Assembly: GCA_023382675.1 (NCBI GenBank)
Contig: JAHDWN010000022.1
Coordinates: 45,722-109,721, forward strand
Origin: Anaerolineae bacterium
GTDB lineage: Bacteria > Chloroflexota > Anaerolineae > Aggregatilineales > Phototrophicaceae
Direction of reading: 5' to 3'
Length of the DNA: 64,000 nucleotides
The notes beneath the pieces were generated by a model. That model saw only the letters and a list, made by a program, of their open reading frames with translations, was not told the DNA's origin and made no database searches. Made by a program: the position numbers and the translations under genes. Positions within the stretch are counted from its first letter, which is position 1, and every line of letters starts with the position of its first letter. Positions 48,785 to 58,044 of this stretch are shown one piece after another.

Positions 48785-48936
48785 AGCGTGTACTCTCTTC
48801 CTGTTTCAATCGAGTGCTTGGCAGGCGATCCAGAAGCGAGCGGTCGCCGAAACGAACATTGAGACCATTTGCTTCGGCCCGGGGGTACAACAGATCGTGC
48901 CCTCAGATACCATGCCTTCTGAGCACATGCCGGAAC

Positions 48937-50184
48937 TTACCATTCTGGTTTCGGCGATACCGGATCTGTCTCAGCGCGGTCGCTCGGCCCGACGATAACG
49001 AAGTTATCGCCCTGCCATTGCAGCAGCATGTAATTGCCTTGCGGAGCGCCGGTTTCATCGAAGCTGAGCGAGCCCACGATTGTGTCAAATGTCCCTCGAT
49101 GCAATTCCTCGATCAGGGCTGCATTGTCGAGCGATTCGATGCGATCCACAGCTTGAACAAGGATTTGACCGACGGTGAAAGCGTTGGCCGCATCTTCAGG
49201 AATCTCCCCCATGGTTACGCCAAACATTTCTGCGTATTTGGTCACGAAGTCGGCGTTCTGAAAGCCTTTGGCCTCTGGGAACCATGAGACTGACGAAAAG
49301 ATACCTTGTGTCGCGGTCGACAAGGCCTCGTGAAACGCACCGGGAACGGTGGGGCCATTGGTGAAGTAGGCATAACGCGGCTGGTAATTGGCTGCCTGGT
49401 AGGCTTGGATCTGGCCGATCGAATCGACCAGCTGTGTCGCGCCCACGATTAGGTCGGGATCGAGATCTGCTACCTGGGCGGCAATGTCCGAGAAATCGGT
49501 CGTGTCTTCGGAATAAGTCGTATCGAGCACCAGCTCCAGACCGCCTTCGTTGAGCAAAGCCGTCAGGCGGTCCGCCACACCGAGTGTGAACGGGTCGTCG
49601 AGCGCGACAACGGCGAACGTTTTCGGGCGTTCGGCTTCCGGCAAGCCCAGGACATACAGTGCAAACGGGTCGGCCTGGCGCACGGATTGCGCCGGCTGAG
49701 CAAAGAAGAGGTTGTTCAAGCCTCGATTGAAAACGTCAGGCGCGCCGCCTGCCGGTTCGACATAGGCGTAACCATGATCTGCCGCGACCTGCGATGTCGG
49801 AATCACAAGCAGGCTTGAGAAAGTCCCAACCACCAGGTCGACCTTATCCTCGCCGATCAGTTTTTCGTAGTCAGCGACGGCCGTATCCGGGTCACTGCCG
49901 TTGTCCAAAAACCGAAGCTCGACCTGACGGCCTAACACTCCGCCTGCTTCGTTGACCATTGAAGCCCAGACTTCGTAGCCGCCCTTGGCAGCGTTGCCGG
50001 AATCTTCAAATCGCCCTGTGAGCGGGAGGGATGCCCCGATGACGAGCGGGCTATCATTCGCCTGTGCTGATTGGGGTTCGTCAGTTGCTGGCTGGCAGGC
50101 CGCCAGCAGTCCCACTGCCAGCAGCACAGCAATCGCCGCCAACAATAGCTGTGCCTGCTTCATTCGGCGGGGTTTCGTACGCAT
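48937..50184 (-). CDS. Lipoprotein ligand-binding protein, branched-chain amino-acid (family 6) type
   Basis: A 415-residue protein with a lipoprotein signal (basic N-terminus, hydrophobic core, lipobox LLAAC). The mature part is a periplasmic-binding-protein type I fold: VIGASLPLTGRFEDSGNAAKGGYEVWASMVNEAGGVLGR is the LivJ/Leu-Ile-Val-binding-like opening, and the second lobe has FAVVALDDPFTLGVADRL and TTDFSDIAAQVADLDPDLIVGATQ. No permease or ATPase gene accompanies it. It precedes a sensor kinase, so a sensory role like that of periplasmic receptors is likely. AAAGGA lies seven bases before ATG 50184. Confidence 0.85.
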   Translation of the reverse strand: MRTKPRRMKQAQLLLAAIAVLLAVGLLAACQPATDEPQSAQANDSPLVIGASLPLTGRFEDSGNAAKGGYEVWASMVNEAGGVLGRQVELRFLDNGSDPDTAVADYEKLIGEDKVDLVVGTFSSLLVIPTSQVAADHGYAYVEPAGGAPDVFNRGLNNLFFAQPAQSVRQADPFALYVLGLPEAERPKTFAVVALDDPFTLGVADRLTALLNEGGLELVLDTTYSEDTTDFSDIAAQVADLDPDLIVGATQLVDSIGQIQAYQAANYQPRYAYFTNGPTVPGAFHEALSTATQGIFSSVSWFPEAKGFQNADFVTKYAEMFGVTMGEIPEDAANAFTVGQILVQAVDRIESLDNAALIEELHRGTFDTIVGSLSFDETGAPQGNYMLLQWQGDNFVIVGPSDRAETDPVSPKPEW

Positions 50185-50515
50185 GTGAAGATCCTTTCCA
50201 TATTGGTTCAAGGCATGATCACACGTCATAGTTTGCAAGTAACCATGAAATGGATTGCCTGAACACTTCAGAGGTTAATTACATTATTTACGATAAGCAT
50301 CACGACAAGAACTTAACAAAACCCAATTTTTTATTAATTTTTATTCAAATTCATGTGCTTAATCAGCTTTTTACGATCAAAAGACCTGTTGCAACCTCTG
50401 TTTCAGCGAACACGAGTATGGCAAACTCACGCACGGTGAGATCAAACTGTTACAACCCCAGCGCTGCGAACCCCGTAGAAAGAAGTGGTTTCAGATTTAC
50501 AAAGCGGAGGTTCGA
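50185..50515. other. AT-rich divergent control region
   Basis: This 331-base gap separates the signalling operon from the secreted protein. The stretch 50280-50400 is clearly AT-rich. Promoters for both directions must lie here; I cannot single out boxes with confidence. No gene seen. Confidence 0.5.
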
Positions 50516-51016
50516 ATGGTAGGCAGACTTATCACCGGTGTGTTGATGCTGATATGTGTGGCACTGGTGATCGGTGCATCCGCGCCGGTCGCGGCACAGG
50601 ATGCGCCCGCCGGGACACTGATTCAATCGTGGCCGCTGGCGAGCGGTTGGTCGCTCTATTACGCGCCCGAAGAGGGCATCACCAACATCGGCAACAAGGC
50701 AGCGCTGTTCGTCGCGCATCCTGAGACTGGTGCGACAGCCCTGGTCAACATCAACACGAGCAATCTGGCGCTGGATACGCTGAACGTCTTCTGTGTGACC
50801 TACAGCGAGGCGCGCCCGAACAGCCTGTGCCACCTGTTTATTAGCCGTCAGTTGACCTCGCCGGATCAAGGGCTGGGCGATCAACTCCAGGACTTGATGA
50901 ACCGTTTGGGCGAAGAAGGCGTCGACGTGGTTGTGACGACCGACGTGCGCTGCAGCATCCTGCTGCCGGGCGGCAGCGACATCAACAGCGCTGCGCCCGA
51001 ATTCACCTGCGGCTGA
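50516..51016 (+). CDS. Secreted protein of unknown function (intact paralogue of the relic at 44881)
   Basis: A 166-residue protein with a signal peptide (residues 1-27, ending VAAQDAPAG) and a mature domain of about 140 residues. It reads WPLASGWSLYYAPEEGITNIGNKAALFV, followed by strands, a conserved-looking Cys pair (FCVTYSEARPNSLCHLF) and two more Cys near the C-terminus (VRCSILL ... FTCG), which may form disulfides. No catalytic motif. GGAGG precedes ATG 50516. It is divergent from the signalling operon; a decayed copy lies beyond that operon at 44881-45108. Confidence 0.7.
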   Translation: MVGRLITGVLMLICVALVIGASAPVAAQDAPAGTLIQSWPLASGWSLYYAPEEGITNIGNKAALFVAHPETGATALVNINTSNLALDTLNVFCVTYSEARPNSLCHLFISRQLTSPDQGLGDQLQDLMNRLGEEGVDVVVTTDVRCSILLPGGSDINSAAPEFTCG

Positions 51017-51019
51017 TGT

Positions 51020-52039
51020 TCAGCCTAAGCTGACCGGTTGGCCTGTGCGCGCGGATTCGTAGGCGGCAAGCACGACCTCGACCGCGCGCAGGCCGTCTTC
51101 GCCGCTGACTGCCGGGGCGCGCTTGTCGTTCACGGCGGCGATGAAGTCACGCAGCATCCCGGCGTTCGCGTCCGATCCCCAATAGGCATACTGTGGGCGT
51201 CCGACGCGGTCGCTGTAGACGGTCATCACCTGGCGGTAGGCGTCCATCGTCGCCAGCCCTTTTTCGGCCACGAGTTCGAGCGCCAGGCCGCCCCAGGTCG
51301 GGTAGTAGGCGGGTTTGCTCCAACTGCAATCGATGCTGGCGAACGTGCCATTGGCGAAACTGAGCATGATCAGGCCGCCGGTTTCAACCTGCACCTTGCC
51401 CTTGTGCAGGATCTGGTTGGTGACGGCGTAGACCTCGCTGATCTCGCTGGCCAAATACCAGCGCAGCAGATCGGCCAGATGGACGACGTGATCGGCGACC
51501 GCGCCGCCGCCTGCCAGCAGCGGATCGGTGAACCAATCGCGCTTGAGGAAGGGCAGATGCTCCGACTGGTGAAACTCCGGCAGCGATCCCTGGTTGGTCG
51601 CGTTGCAGCCGTAGATGTGGCCGAGACCGCCGCCGTCGATCAGCTTCTTGATCTCGACGGCAGGTGTGCTAAAACGCATCGGGAAGGCGGTCATGAGCGA
51701 GACGCCCGCCGCGTGGCAGACCTCGACGATAGCGCGGGCGTCATCGAGTGTGGTCGCGAGCGGTTTTTCGCACAGGATGGCCGCGCCTGCATCCGCCGCC
51801 ATGCGCACGAGCGGCAGATGGCGCGCGTTCTCCGAGGTGATGATCACCGCATCGGGGCGCTCGCTCAGGAGTGCATTGTAATCTGCGAACTGGCGGACGC
51901 CGAACTGCCCGGCGAAGTGACGCCCGCGCTCGACGTTCTCGTCGGCCAGGCCGATCACCTCGACATCGGACATGGTTTGCAGCGCGCCCAGGTAGGCTTC
52001 CGCGTGGAGATGCGCAAAGCTGAGTATGCCAATCCGCAT
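51020..52039 (-). CDS. Gfo/Idh/MocA-family oxidoreductase (second of pair)
   Basis: A 339-residue NAD(P)-dependent sugar-type dehydrogenase. The nucleotide-binding start is RIGILSFAHLHAEAY, unusual because the typical GxGxxG is replaced by a SFAHLH stretch. CEKPLA carries the family's catalytic Lys. The C-terminal sheet has GGGAVADHVVHLADLLRW with the His/Asp pair of the active site. It begins two bases after the first oxidoreductase, with GAGGAGG upstream. Substrate unknown; inositol or other cyclic polyols and sugar acids are possible. Confidence 0.85.
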   Translation of the reverse strand: MRIGILSFAHLHAEAYLGALQTMSDVEVIGLADENVERGRHFAGQFGVRQFADYNALLSERPDAVIITSENARHLPLVRMAADAGAAILCEKPLATTLDDARAIVEVCHAAGVSLMTAFPMRFSTPAVEIKKLIDGGGLGHIYGCNATNQGSLPEFHQSEHLPFLKRDWFTDPLLAGGGAVADHVVHLADLLRWYLASEISEVYAVTNQILHKGKVQVETGGLIMLSFANGTFASIDCSWSKPAYYPTWGGLALELVAEKGLATMDAYRQVMTVYSDRVGRPQYAYWGSDANAGMLRDFIAAVNDKRAPAVSGEDGLRAVEVVLAAYESARTGQPVSLG

Positions 52040-52041
52040 GA

Positions 52042-53040
52042 TTAAACCTCCTCGATGCGCACGGCGCGCCCGGTCTGAGCCGATTGGCGTGCGGCCAGGG
52101 CGATGCGCAGGGCAGCCAGCCCATCTTCAGCGCTGACACGGGGCGTGACGCCATGGGCGATAACTTCGTAGAAATGCTTGATCTCGGTCGTGTACGGGCT
52201 TTCGTCGAGCGGGCTGCCGGGGATGCCGACCGCATCCACATCGCCGCCCGCCGTTGCCTTGAGGTGGAGACTGAGCGGCATTGAGCTGCCGGCGGGATGC
52301 TCGATCAAACCGGCACTCCCGGCGATTTCGAGCGCGGTGCGGAACATCGGCGGTGGGTAAGCCCAGCCGCCCTCGACATTGCTGATCGCGCCGCTCGTAT
52401 GGCGCAGGATGGCGATGCCGTAGTCTTCCGGCGCGTTCGGCTGACGACCACGCACACTGCGCGCGTAGACGCTCTCGACCTCCCCGGCGATCCAGCGTGC
52501 ATAGTCGAAGTCGTGGATCATCAGGTCGAGCATCATGCCGCCGGACTTGGCCGGGTCGAGGAACCAGTTATCGGCGGCGAGGCGTGGCTGGTAGCTGCAC
52601 CGTGTCAGACGGATAACGGCCACGTCGCCGATGTCGCCCCGGCTGACGATGGCCTGTGCTCCGGCGTATTCCGGAAAGAAGCGGACGACGTGCGCGACCA
52701 GCAGGGTGATGCCGGCGCGGCGGCAGGCGTCGATCATCTCCGCGCCTTGAGCGGCATTCAGCGCCAGCGGTTTCTCGCAGATGATGTGTTTGCCCGCTGC
52801 GGCGGCCTGCAAGACCATCTCGTGATGGAGATGTGTCGGCGTGCAGATGTCGATCAAGTCCACGTCCGCCAGCAGCGCGTCGAGACTATCGTAGGTGTGC
52901 CCGCCATGCTGCGCAACCATCGCTGCTGCGCGTTCCGCATCGAGCGCGTGGACGCCGACGAAATGTGCGGGAGTCTGTGCCCAACCGGTAGCGTGCGTCA
53001 TGCCCATGCTGCCCGCGCCGAGAATGCCAACCTTGAACAT
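52042..53040 (-). CDS. Gfo/Idh/MocA-family oxidoreductase (first of pair)
   Basis: A 332-residue oxidoreductase. The N-terminal Rossmann motif is VGILGAGSMGMTHA (a normal GxGxxG), with IDICTPTHLH, the catalytic CEKPLALN, and SGGMMLDLMIHDFDYARWI that supplies the His and Asp of the active site. The typical pair arrangement suggests successive oxidations of one substrate. GAGGGAAG precedes ATG 53040. The upstream 288 bases are the control region shared with the divergent kinase. Confidence 0.87.
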   Translation of the reverse strand: MFKVGILGAGSMGMTHATGWAQTPAHFVGVHALDAERAAAMVAQHGGHTYDSLDALLADVDLIDICTPTHLHHEMVLQAAAAGKHIICEKPLALNAAQGAEMIDACRRAGITLLVAHVVRFFPEYAGAQAIVSRGDIGDVAVIRLTRCSYQPRLAADNWFLDPAKSGGMMLDLMIHDFDYARWIAGEVESVYARSVRGRQPNAPEDYGIAILRHTSGAISNVEGGWAYPPPMFRTALEIAGSAGLIEHPAGSSMPLSLHLKATAGGDVDAVGIPGSPLDESPYTTEIKHFYEVIAHGVTPRVSAEDGLAALRIALAARQSAQTGRAVRIEEV

Positions 53041-53328
53041 GTGCGCTTCCCTCAGTCTTTCTACAGTGCGACCACTTAACAGACAGTGATGTGGCCCGGA
53101 TGAGGCTCAGGCTTATTGCCAGCGAATGATAACGCATCTGCGCACGAGCGGGTTGGACAGTTGGCTCGCGCTCTGCGTCTGATTGCCTTCAGCGACTTCT
53201 GGTGCAGTTCGCCTATGGGATAAGAAAGATTGAGGAATCCACCGAATCTTTGATATAAATGATGAAATAATTCCACTATACTGGACTCATGGTTTGAGTC
53301 GCTCAAAAACCATTTTTCAGGCAGCTAC

Positions 53329-55260
53329 ATGGATGCATCGCTCATAAATCTGGCGCTGCTGGTGGTTCACATCTTGCTCATCGGCGGGCTGGTGCTGCTG
53401 CTGCACGCGCTCAGCCCGCGTTTCGGTTTTGCGCCCCTGCTGGTTTGCACCGGTGCGATGACGGCACTGATACAAAGCCAGATGGGTATCTACATCGAGC
53501 CTTTTCCTGGCCTCGTCATGTTTATGACCGTCAGCACGTTAGTACCAGCGGTACTGGCGGCGTTGCTCGTGATTTACGTGGCGGATGGTGCGCCACCAGC
53601 ACGAATGTTGGTGGTATCGGTGTTGGTAGTGACCGTGACGGTATCGCTGTTGCTCCTGCTCTACCGGATTCACCTGACGCTGCCGGGTGCCGGCTCCTTT
53701 AACATGCTGACGGTCGACGACATCGCCGCGTTTCTGGAACCCGACCTGCGTGTGACCGCTGCATCCCTGGTGACATTTGCGGCGGATATGGCCGTAATCG
53801 TGATCAGCTATCAAGGGATGAAGAATCTTTCACAGCGCTTGTCTGACTGGCTGACGATTGGTTTGGCGTTGATGCTGGCGCTGTGGACTGACGCGGTTGT
53901 GTTCCGCATTCTCGCCGATCTGGGACGAAGCGACTTCATCGATCTGCTGCCGGGCGATGTGTTGGCAAAGACCATTTCAAGCCTGGTATTGTGGCCACTG
54001 CTGGCCTGGTATCTCATCCGCGTAGCGCCGCAGCTACCGAACTACAAAGGCGTCGCCGGACGGCGCATATTGGACATCTTTTTCGTTTCAGCGGGAGAAA
54101 CGCGCGAAGCTCTGGAGTATGCAGCCCGCACGCTGCAAGGGTTGGAAGGCGAGCGCCAGCGCGAAGCGAGCTACTTTCAGCAAATTGCCGAAACAATGGC
54201 AGATGCGCTGTGGCTGGCAGAACCGCTGATGCCGCCATTCTACGTCAATCCTGCGTACGAGCGTATCTGGGGACGCGACGCCGAGAGCTTGCGGGCGGAC
54301 CCGCTTGCGTTTGCTAACTCACTGCACCCGGAAGATCGCGAACGGATACTGGCGGGCTTACACCGGCAGGTTGAAGGCAATTACGATGTCGAGTTCAGGA
54401 TCGCGCGCCCGGATGGCTCGATGCGTTGGGTACGCGACCGGGCTATGCCCATCGTCAACGATGCTGGGCAGGTTTACCGGATTGCCGGACTGACAACGGA
54501 TATTACTGAGCAGAAAATGTCCGAGCAGGCGCGTTTGCAGCTCGCGGTCGAGCGCGAAAAGGTCAACCTGCTGCGCGAATTCATCGCTGAAGCAACACAC
54601 GATCTCAAGACGCCGCTGACATCGATCAAGCTCAAGATCCATCAGATCGGGCGCGTCGATGATCCTGAAAAACGCGCCCGCCTGTTGGATGAGGTGCAGC
54701 AGCAGTCATCGCGCATGGGCAAAATGATCGACGATTTGCTGACACTTTCGCGCCTGGAGAGTGTGCAAGAATTTACGATCACGCATGTTGACCTCAACAA
54801 ACTGCTGCGGGATATTTGTCAGCGGATAGACAGTGTGGCGCATCAACGGAATATTCATCTCGAACAGTCGTTTATGGATGGTCTGCCAACGATTCTGGGT
54901 GACGAAGATGACCTGAGTCGCGCCTTCAGTAACCTGATCGAGAATGCGATTTTCTACACTCCCGCAACGGGGTCGGTTACGGTCAAGACCTCACAGAACG
55001 ATGACAACGTCATGGTCGAAATCATCGACACAGGCATCGGCATCGCAGCGGAGGACATCGACAACATCTTCCAACGGTTTTACCGCGCCCCGAACGCGCG
55101 CACTGCCGATCCGGGCGGCACCGGCTTGGGATTGGCAATTGTCAAGAAGGTGGTAGAACAGCACCATGGGCACATCCAGGTGACAAGCAGCGTCGGCAAA
55201 GGCACGACCTTTTGCGTTTCACTCCCCTTTTCCGATCTCCTGCAACTGCATCGCGATTGA
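53329..55260 (+). CDS. Polytopic sensor histidine kinase with PAS domain
   Basis: A 643-residue kinase. Residues 5-240 hold six or seven hydrophobic segments forming an integral membrane sensor, not a simple two-span input. A PAS domain follows (about 275-400: DALWLAEPLMPPFYVNPAYERIWGR ... PDGSMRWVRDRAMPI ... GLTTDITEQ). HisKA has ATHDLKTPLTSIK with His near 424, and the ATPase shows LIENAIFYTP, DTGIGI, FYRAP and GTGLGLAIV. No regulator gene is adjacent, so its partner lies elsewhere. The start ATG 53329 has only a weak AGG site. Confidence 0.87.
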   Translation: MDASLINLALLVVHILLIGGLVLLLHALSPRFGFAPLLVCTGAMTALIQSQMGIYIEPFPGLVMFMTVSTLVPAVLAALLVIYVADGAPPARMLVVSVLVVTVTVSLLLLLYRIHLTLPGAGSFNMLTVDDIAAFLEPDLRVTAASLVTFAADMAVIVISYQGMKNLSQRLSDWLTIGLALMLALWTDAVVFRILADLGRSDFIDLLPGDVLAKTISSLVLWPLLAWYLIRVAPQLPNYKGVAGRRILDIFFVSAGETREALEYAARTLQGLEGERQREASYFQQIAETMADALWLAEPLMPPFYVNPAYERIWGRDAESLRADPLAFANSLHPEDRERILAGLHRQVEGNYDVEFRIARPDGSMRWVRDRAMPIVNDAGQVYRIAGLTTDITEQKMSEQARLQLAVEREKVNLLREFIAEATHDLKTPLTSIKLKIHQIGRVDDPEKRARLLDEVQQQSSRMGKMIDDLLTLSRLESVQEFTITHVDLNKLLRDICQRIDSVAHQRNIHLEQSFMDGLPTILGDEDDLSRAFSNLIENAIFYTPATGSVTVKTSQNDDNVMVEIIDTGIGIAAEDIDNIFQRFYRAPNARTADPGGTGLGLAIVKKVVEQHHGHIQVTSSVGKGTTFCVSLPFSDLLQLHRD

Positions 55261-55461
55261 CGCTGCGATAGCGCCGACGACTCCGACACAACTGCACTAA
55301 GCCTCATGGATGCTCCACACGTGGAGCGCCGCCGAAAAGAGCGCTAGAATGTGGGCATAAGGCGCAAGACAGACGTCGGTTGAATCCTTGAGCGATGAAA
55401 TCGAAGTGGGCAACGTCGGTGAAGTCGAGCAGAAGATCCGCGACCTCAAGCAGCAGTTAGG

Positions 55462-56271
55462 ATGATCACGAGCATGGAAAGCGATAAGCGACGGGTCGTC
55501 TTGATCACCGGCGCGTCGAGTGGCATCGGCTACGCGGCGGCGTTGGCGTTCGCGCGGCGCGGTTGGCACGTAGCAGCGCTGGCGCGGCGGGCGGAACGGC
55601 TGGCGGAACTCTCGCAGGCGGTGGCGATGATGCGCGGCGATCATGGCGAACTGCTGGCGCTGGAAGCGGATGTGCGTAATGACGCGGCGATGCAGCAGGC
55701 AGTCGAACGGACGGTGGCGCGCTTCGGGCAGCTTGATGCGCTTATCGCGAACGCCGGGCTGGGGCAGCGCGGAACAGTAGTCGAGTCCAACTGGGATGAT
55801 CTGGAAACGGTTATGCGCACCAATATGGACGGCGTGCTCCACAGCCTGCGCGCGGCCATCCCGGCTCTGCGGGCGACGCGCGGGCACATCGTCCTGATCT
55901 CGTCGATAACGGCAGAATTGACAATGCCATACACGGCGGTCTACGCGGCGAGCAAAGCCTTCGTCAGCAGTCTGGCGCGCGCGCTGCGGCTGGAACTAGA
56001 GGCCGACGGCATCACCGTGACGGATATGCTCGTTGGGCGCACGGAATCGGAATTCAGCCAGAAGCGGCTCGGCCAGGCGGGGCGCAGCAGCCGCGCCGGC
56101 GGTGTGCCGGTCATGCGCCCGGAACAGGTGGCGGAGGCTATTGTGCGCGCGGTGGAACGGCGGCAGCGGCGGGTGTTCGTGCGCCCGTTCGACCGCCTGC
56201 TCGTTTGGGCGCACCGGATCATGCCGGGGTTCGTCGGGCGAATGTCGATGCGCCAGTACGAGACTCGATAG
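55462..56271 (+). CDS. Short-chain dehydrogenase/reductase
   Basis: A 269-residue classical SDR. The cofactor motif is LITGASSGIGYAAALAF, followed by ANAGLG and the catalytic set SSITAE...YAASKAF (Ser, Tyr, Lys). The C-terminal ~60 residues diverge (RPEQVAEAIVRAVERRQRRV), like DltE/YqjQ-type SDRs. It is NAD(P)H-dependent with unknown substrate. Start ATG 55462 or 55474, neither with a perfect site. No operon partners are close; ybaK follows 51 bases later. Confidence 0.85.
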   Translation: MITSMESDKRRVVLITGASSGIGYAAALAFARRGWHVAALARRAERLAELSQAVAMMRGDHGELLALEADVRNDAAMQQAVERTVARFGQLDALIANAGLGQRGTVVESNWDDLETVMRTNMDGVLHSLRAAIPALRATRGHIVLISSITAELTMPYTAVYAASKAFVSSLARALRLELEADGITVTDMLVGRTESEFSQKRLGQAGRSSRAGGVPVMRPEQVAEAIVRAVERRQRRVFVRPFDRLLVWAHRIMPGFVGRMSMRQYETR

Positions 56272-56322
56272 CGGGCGATTATTGATGGTATGCGGTAGAT
56301 ACGTGCGGGGAGCAGTGAGGGC

Positions 56323-56805
56323 ATGGCAGACAAACTGAACACGATGCGGATTCTAGAGCAGAACAAGATCCCTTACGAAGCGCTGCATTACCCGGATGAT
56401 CTGCGCGACGCCGAGGAAATCGCCGAGGTGCTCGGCCTGCCGCCCTATCTCGTCTACAAGACGCTGGTGGCGCAGCCAGAGCAGGGCAGCAAACCGATGC
56501 TGATCATGATCGCGTCGGATCGTGCCCTCGATCTGAAGAAGCTGGCGGCTATCTCTGGACAGAAGAAGGTGCGCATGGCGGCGCACAAAGACGCCGAGGC
56601 ACTCACCGGCCTGAAAGTCGGCGGGATCAGTGCGCTGGCGTTGATCCAGAAAAACTGGACGGTGTTTCTCGACCAGCCCGCAGCCGAGCACGAGCACATC
56701 CTGATCAGCGCCGGGCAGCGGGGGACGCAGCTCCGTGTGCCGACGATGGCATTGATCAGGCTGGTGCGCGCGCGGCTGGCGGACGTGAGCACAGATAAGG
56801 AATAG
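56323..56805 (+). CDS. ybaK: Cys-tRNA(Pro) deacylase YbaK/EbsC
   Basis: A 160-residue single-domain trans-editing factor that hydrolyses Cys-tRNA(Pro) misacylated by prolyl-tRNA synthetase. Family marks are an N-terminal helix with NKIPYEALHYP, PYLVYKTLVAQ containing the key Lys, MIASDRALDLKKLAA, KKVRMAAHKDAEALTGLKVGGISALAL and the closing LISAGQRGTQLRV. The length is normal. It lies close to the SDR gene and convergent with pfkA. Confidence 0.9.
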   Translation: MADKLNTMRILEQNKIPYEALHYPDDLRDAEEIAEVLGLPPYLVYKTLVAQPEQGSKPMLIMIASDRALDLKKLAAISGQKKVRMAAHKDAEALTGLKVGGISALALIQKNWTVFLDQPAAEHEHILISAGQRGTQLRVPTMALIRLVRARLADVSTDKE

Positions 56806-56826
56806 ACGCCGCTCTTGTCGCCCGCA

Positions 56827-57795
56827 TCAACGTGAGAGGAAGCGCTGCATATCGAAGTAGGCTTCGTTCATCGGGCGCAGCTGGCTGACGGCTTCCTCAA
56901 GCGTCAGCGCTTCGATTTTGCGCCCTTGCATGGCGGTCATCATCCCGCTTTCGCCAGCGAGGAGCATGTTGACGGCGTGGACGCCCATGCGCGTCGCCAG
57001 CAGGCGATCGAAGGCGCTGGGACTGCCGCCGCGCTGAATGTGGCCGAGAATGGTCAGGCGGACCTCGAAACCGACCGCCTTTTGATTGTTGAGATAATCC
57101 ACGAATTCGATAGTCTTGACCGGCGACCCCTCGGCGATGACGGCGATGGCATGAGACTTGCCGCGCAGATAGGCATCTTCGAGCGCGTTGGCAACTTCCT
57201 CGACGGTTTTGGGTCTTTCCGGCGTGACGACGATCTCTGCGCCGCCCAGGATCGCGCTCATGAGCGCCAGGTAGCCACAGTTGCGCCCCATCGTTTCGAT
57301 GAGAAAGGCGCGTTGGTGCGAAGTCGCCGTATCGCGCAGACGGTCGAGCGCGTCGAGGATGATATTGAGCGTCGAATCAACGCCGATGCTCATGTCGGTG
57401 CCATAAATGTCATTGTCGATGCTGCCAGGGATGCCGATGACCGGCACGCCCAATTCGTGCAGTTTGAGCGCACCCGTCAGGCTGCCATTGCCGCCAATGA
57501 CGATCAGAGCTTCGATGCCCTTCTCGTTGAGCCGCCGCAGCCCTTTTTTCTGCCCCAGCTCGGTTCTGAATTCTTCACAGCGTGCGGTCTGGAGGATGGT
57601 GCCGCCGCGCTGCAAAATGCCGCTGACCTCGGCGCTGGTCAACTGTTCAAAATCGCCGTTAAGCAGTCCGGTATAGGCCTGCCGGATGCCGAAAACTTCA
57701 ACATTATGCTCTATGGCAGTACGCACCACGGCACGAATTGCCGCATTCATGCCAGGTGCGTCGCCGCCGCTCGTCATGACGGCCATGCGCTTCAT
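56827..57795 (-). CDS. pfkA: 6-phosphofructokinase
   Basis: A 322-residue glycolytic enzyme that phosphorylates fructose 6-phosphate. It starts MAVMTSGGDAPGMNAAIRAVV and has GIPGSIDNDIYGTDMSIGVDSTLN with the catalytic Asp, MGRNCGYLAL and HIQRGGSPSAFDR. The nucleotide-binding turn reads GGNGS instead of the common GGDGS; the Gly after the Asn is the position usually associated with ATP, not pyrophosphate, use, but the Asp-to-Asn change affects the Mg-binding residue. AGGA precedes ATG 57795. Confidence 0.93.
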   Translation of the reverse strand: MKRMAVMTSGGDAPGMNAAIRAVVRTAIEHNVEVFGIRQAYTGLLNGDFEQLTSAEVSGILQRGGTILQTARCEEFRTELGQKKGLRRLNEKGIEALIVIGGNGSLTGALKLHELGVPVIGIPGSIDNDIYGTDMSIGVDSTLNIILDALDRLRDTATSHQRAFLIETMGRNCGYLALMSAILGGAEIVVTPERPKTVEEVANALEDAYLRGKSHAIAVIAEGSPVKTIEFVDYLNNQKAVGFEVRLTILGHIQRGGSPSAFDRLLATRMGVHAVNMLLAGESGMMTAMQGRKIEALTLEEAVSQLRPMNEAYFDMQRFLSR

Positions 57796-58044
57796 TGCTT
57801 ATCCTGTAATGTCACTTCCCGCGCCAGCCCTATTGTAGTCTTTCACTGCCTGAGCGCTAGAGAATCATCTACAAACAAGCGCAATCGTTAAACGGCTGTT
57901 TACGTTCCGAAAACATGGGCAGAAATAGGGGCAGGAACGAGGATTCGAGCTATTGTCCTCATGCCATTCCTCACGTCGTCTTGCTCACATCTGTGCCCGT
58001 TGCTACACTGCTGACATATCGTTTGCCCATCCATGGAGCGCGCC

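Noticed and set aside
55391..55465. A short frame (SDEIEVGNVGEVEQKIRDL...) just before the SDR gene
   Set aside because: A 25-residue coiled-coil-like peptide from a TTG without a ribosome site. It might be the tail of a lost gene but cannot be supported.
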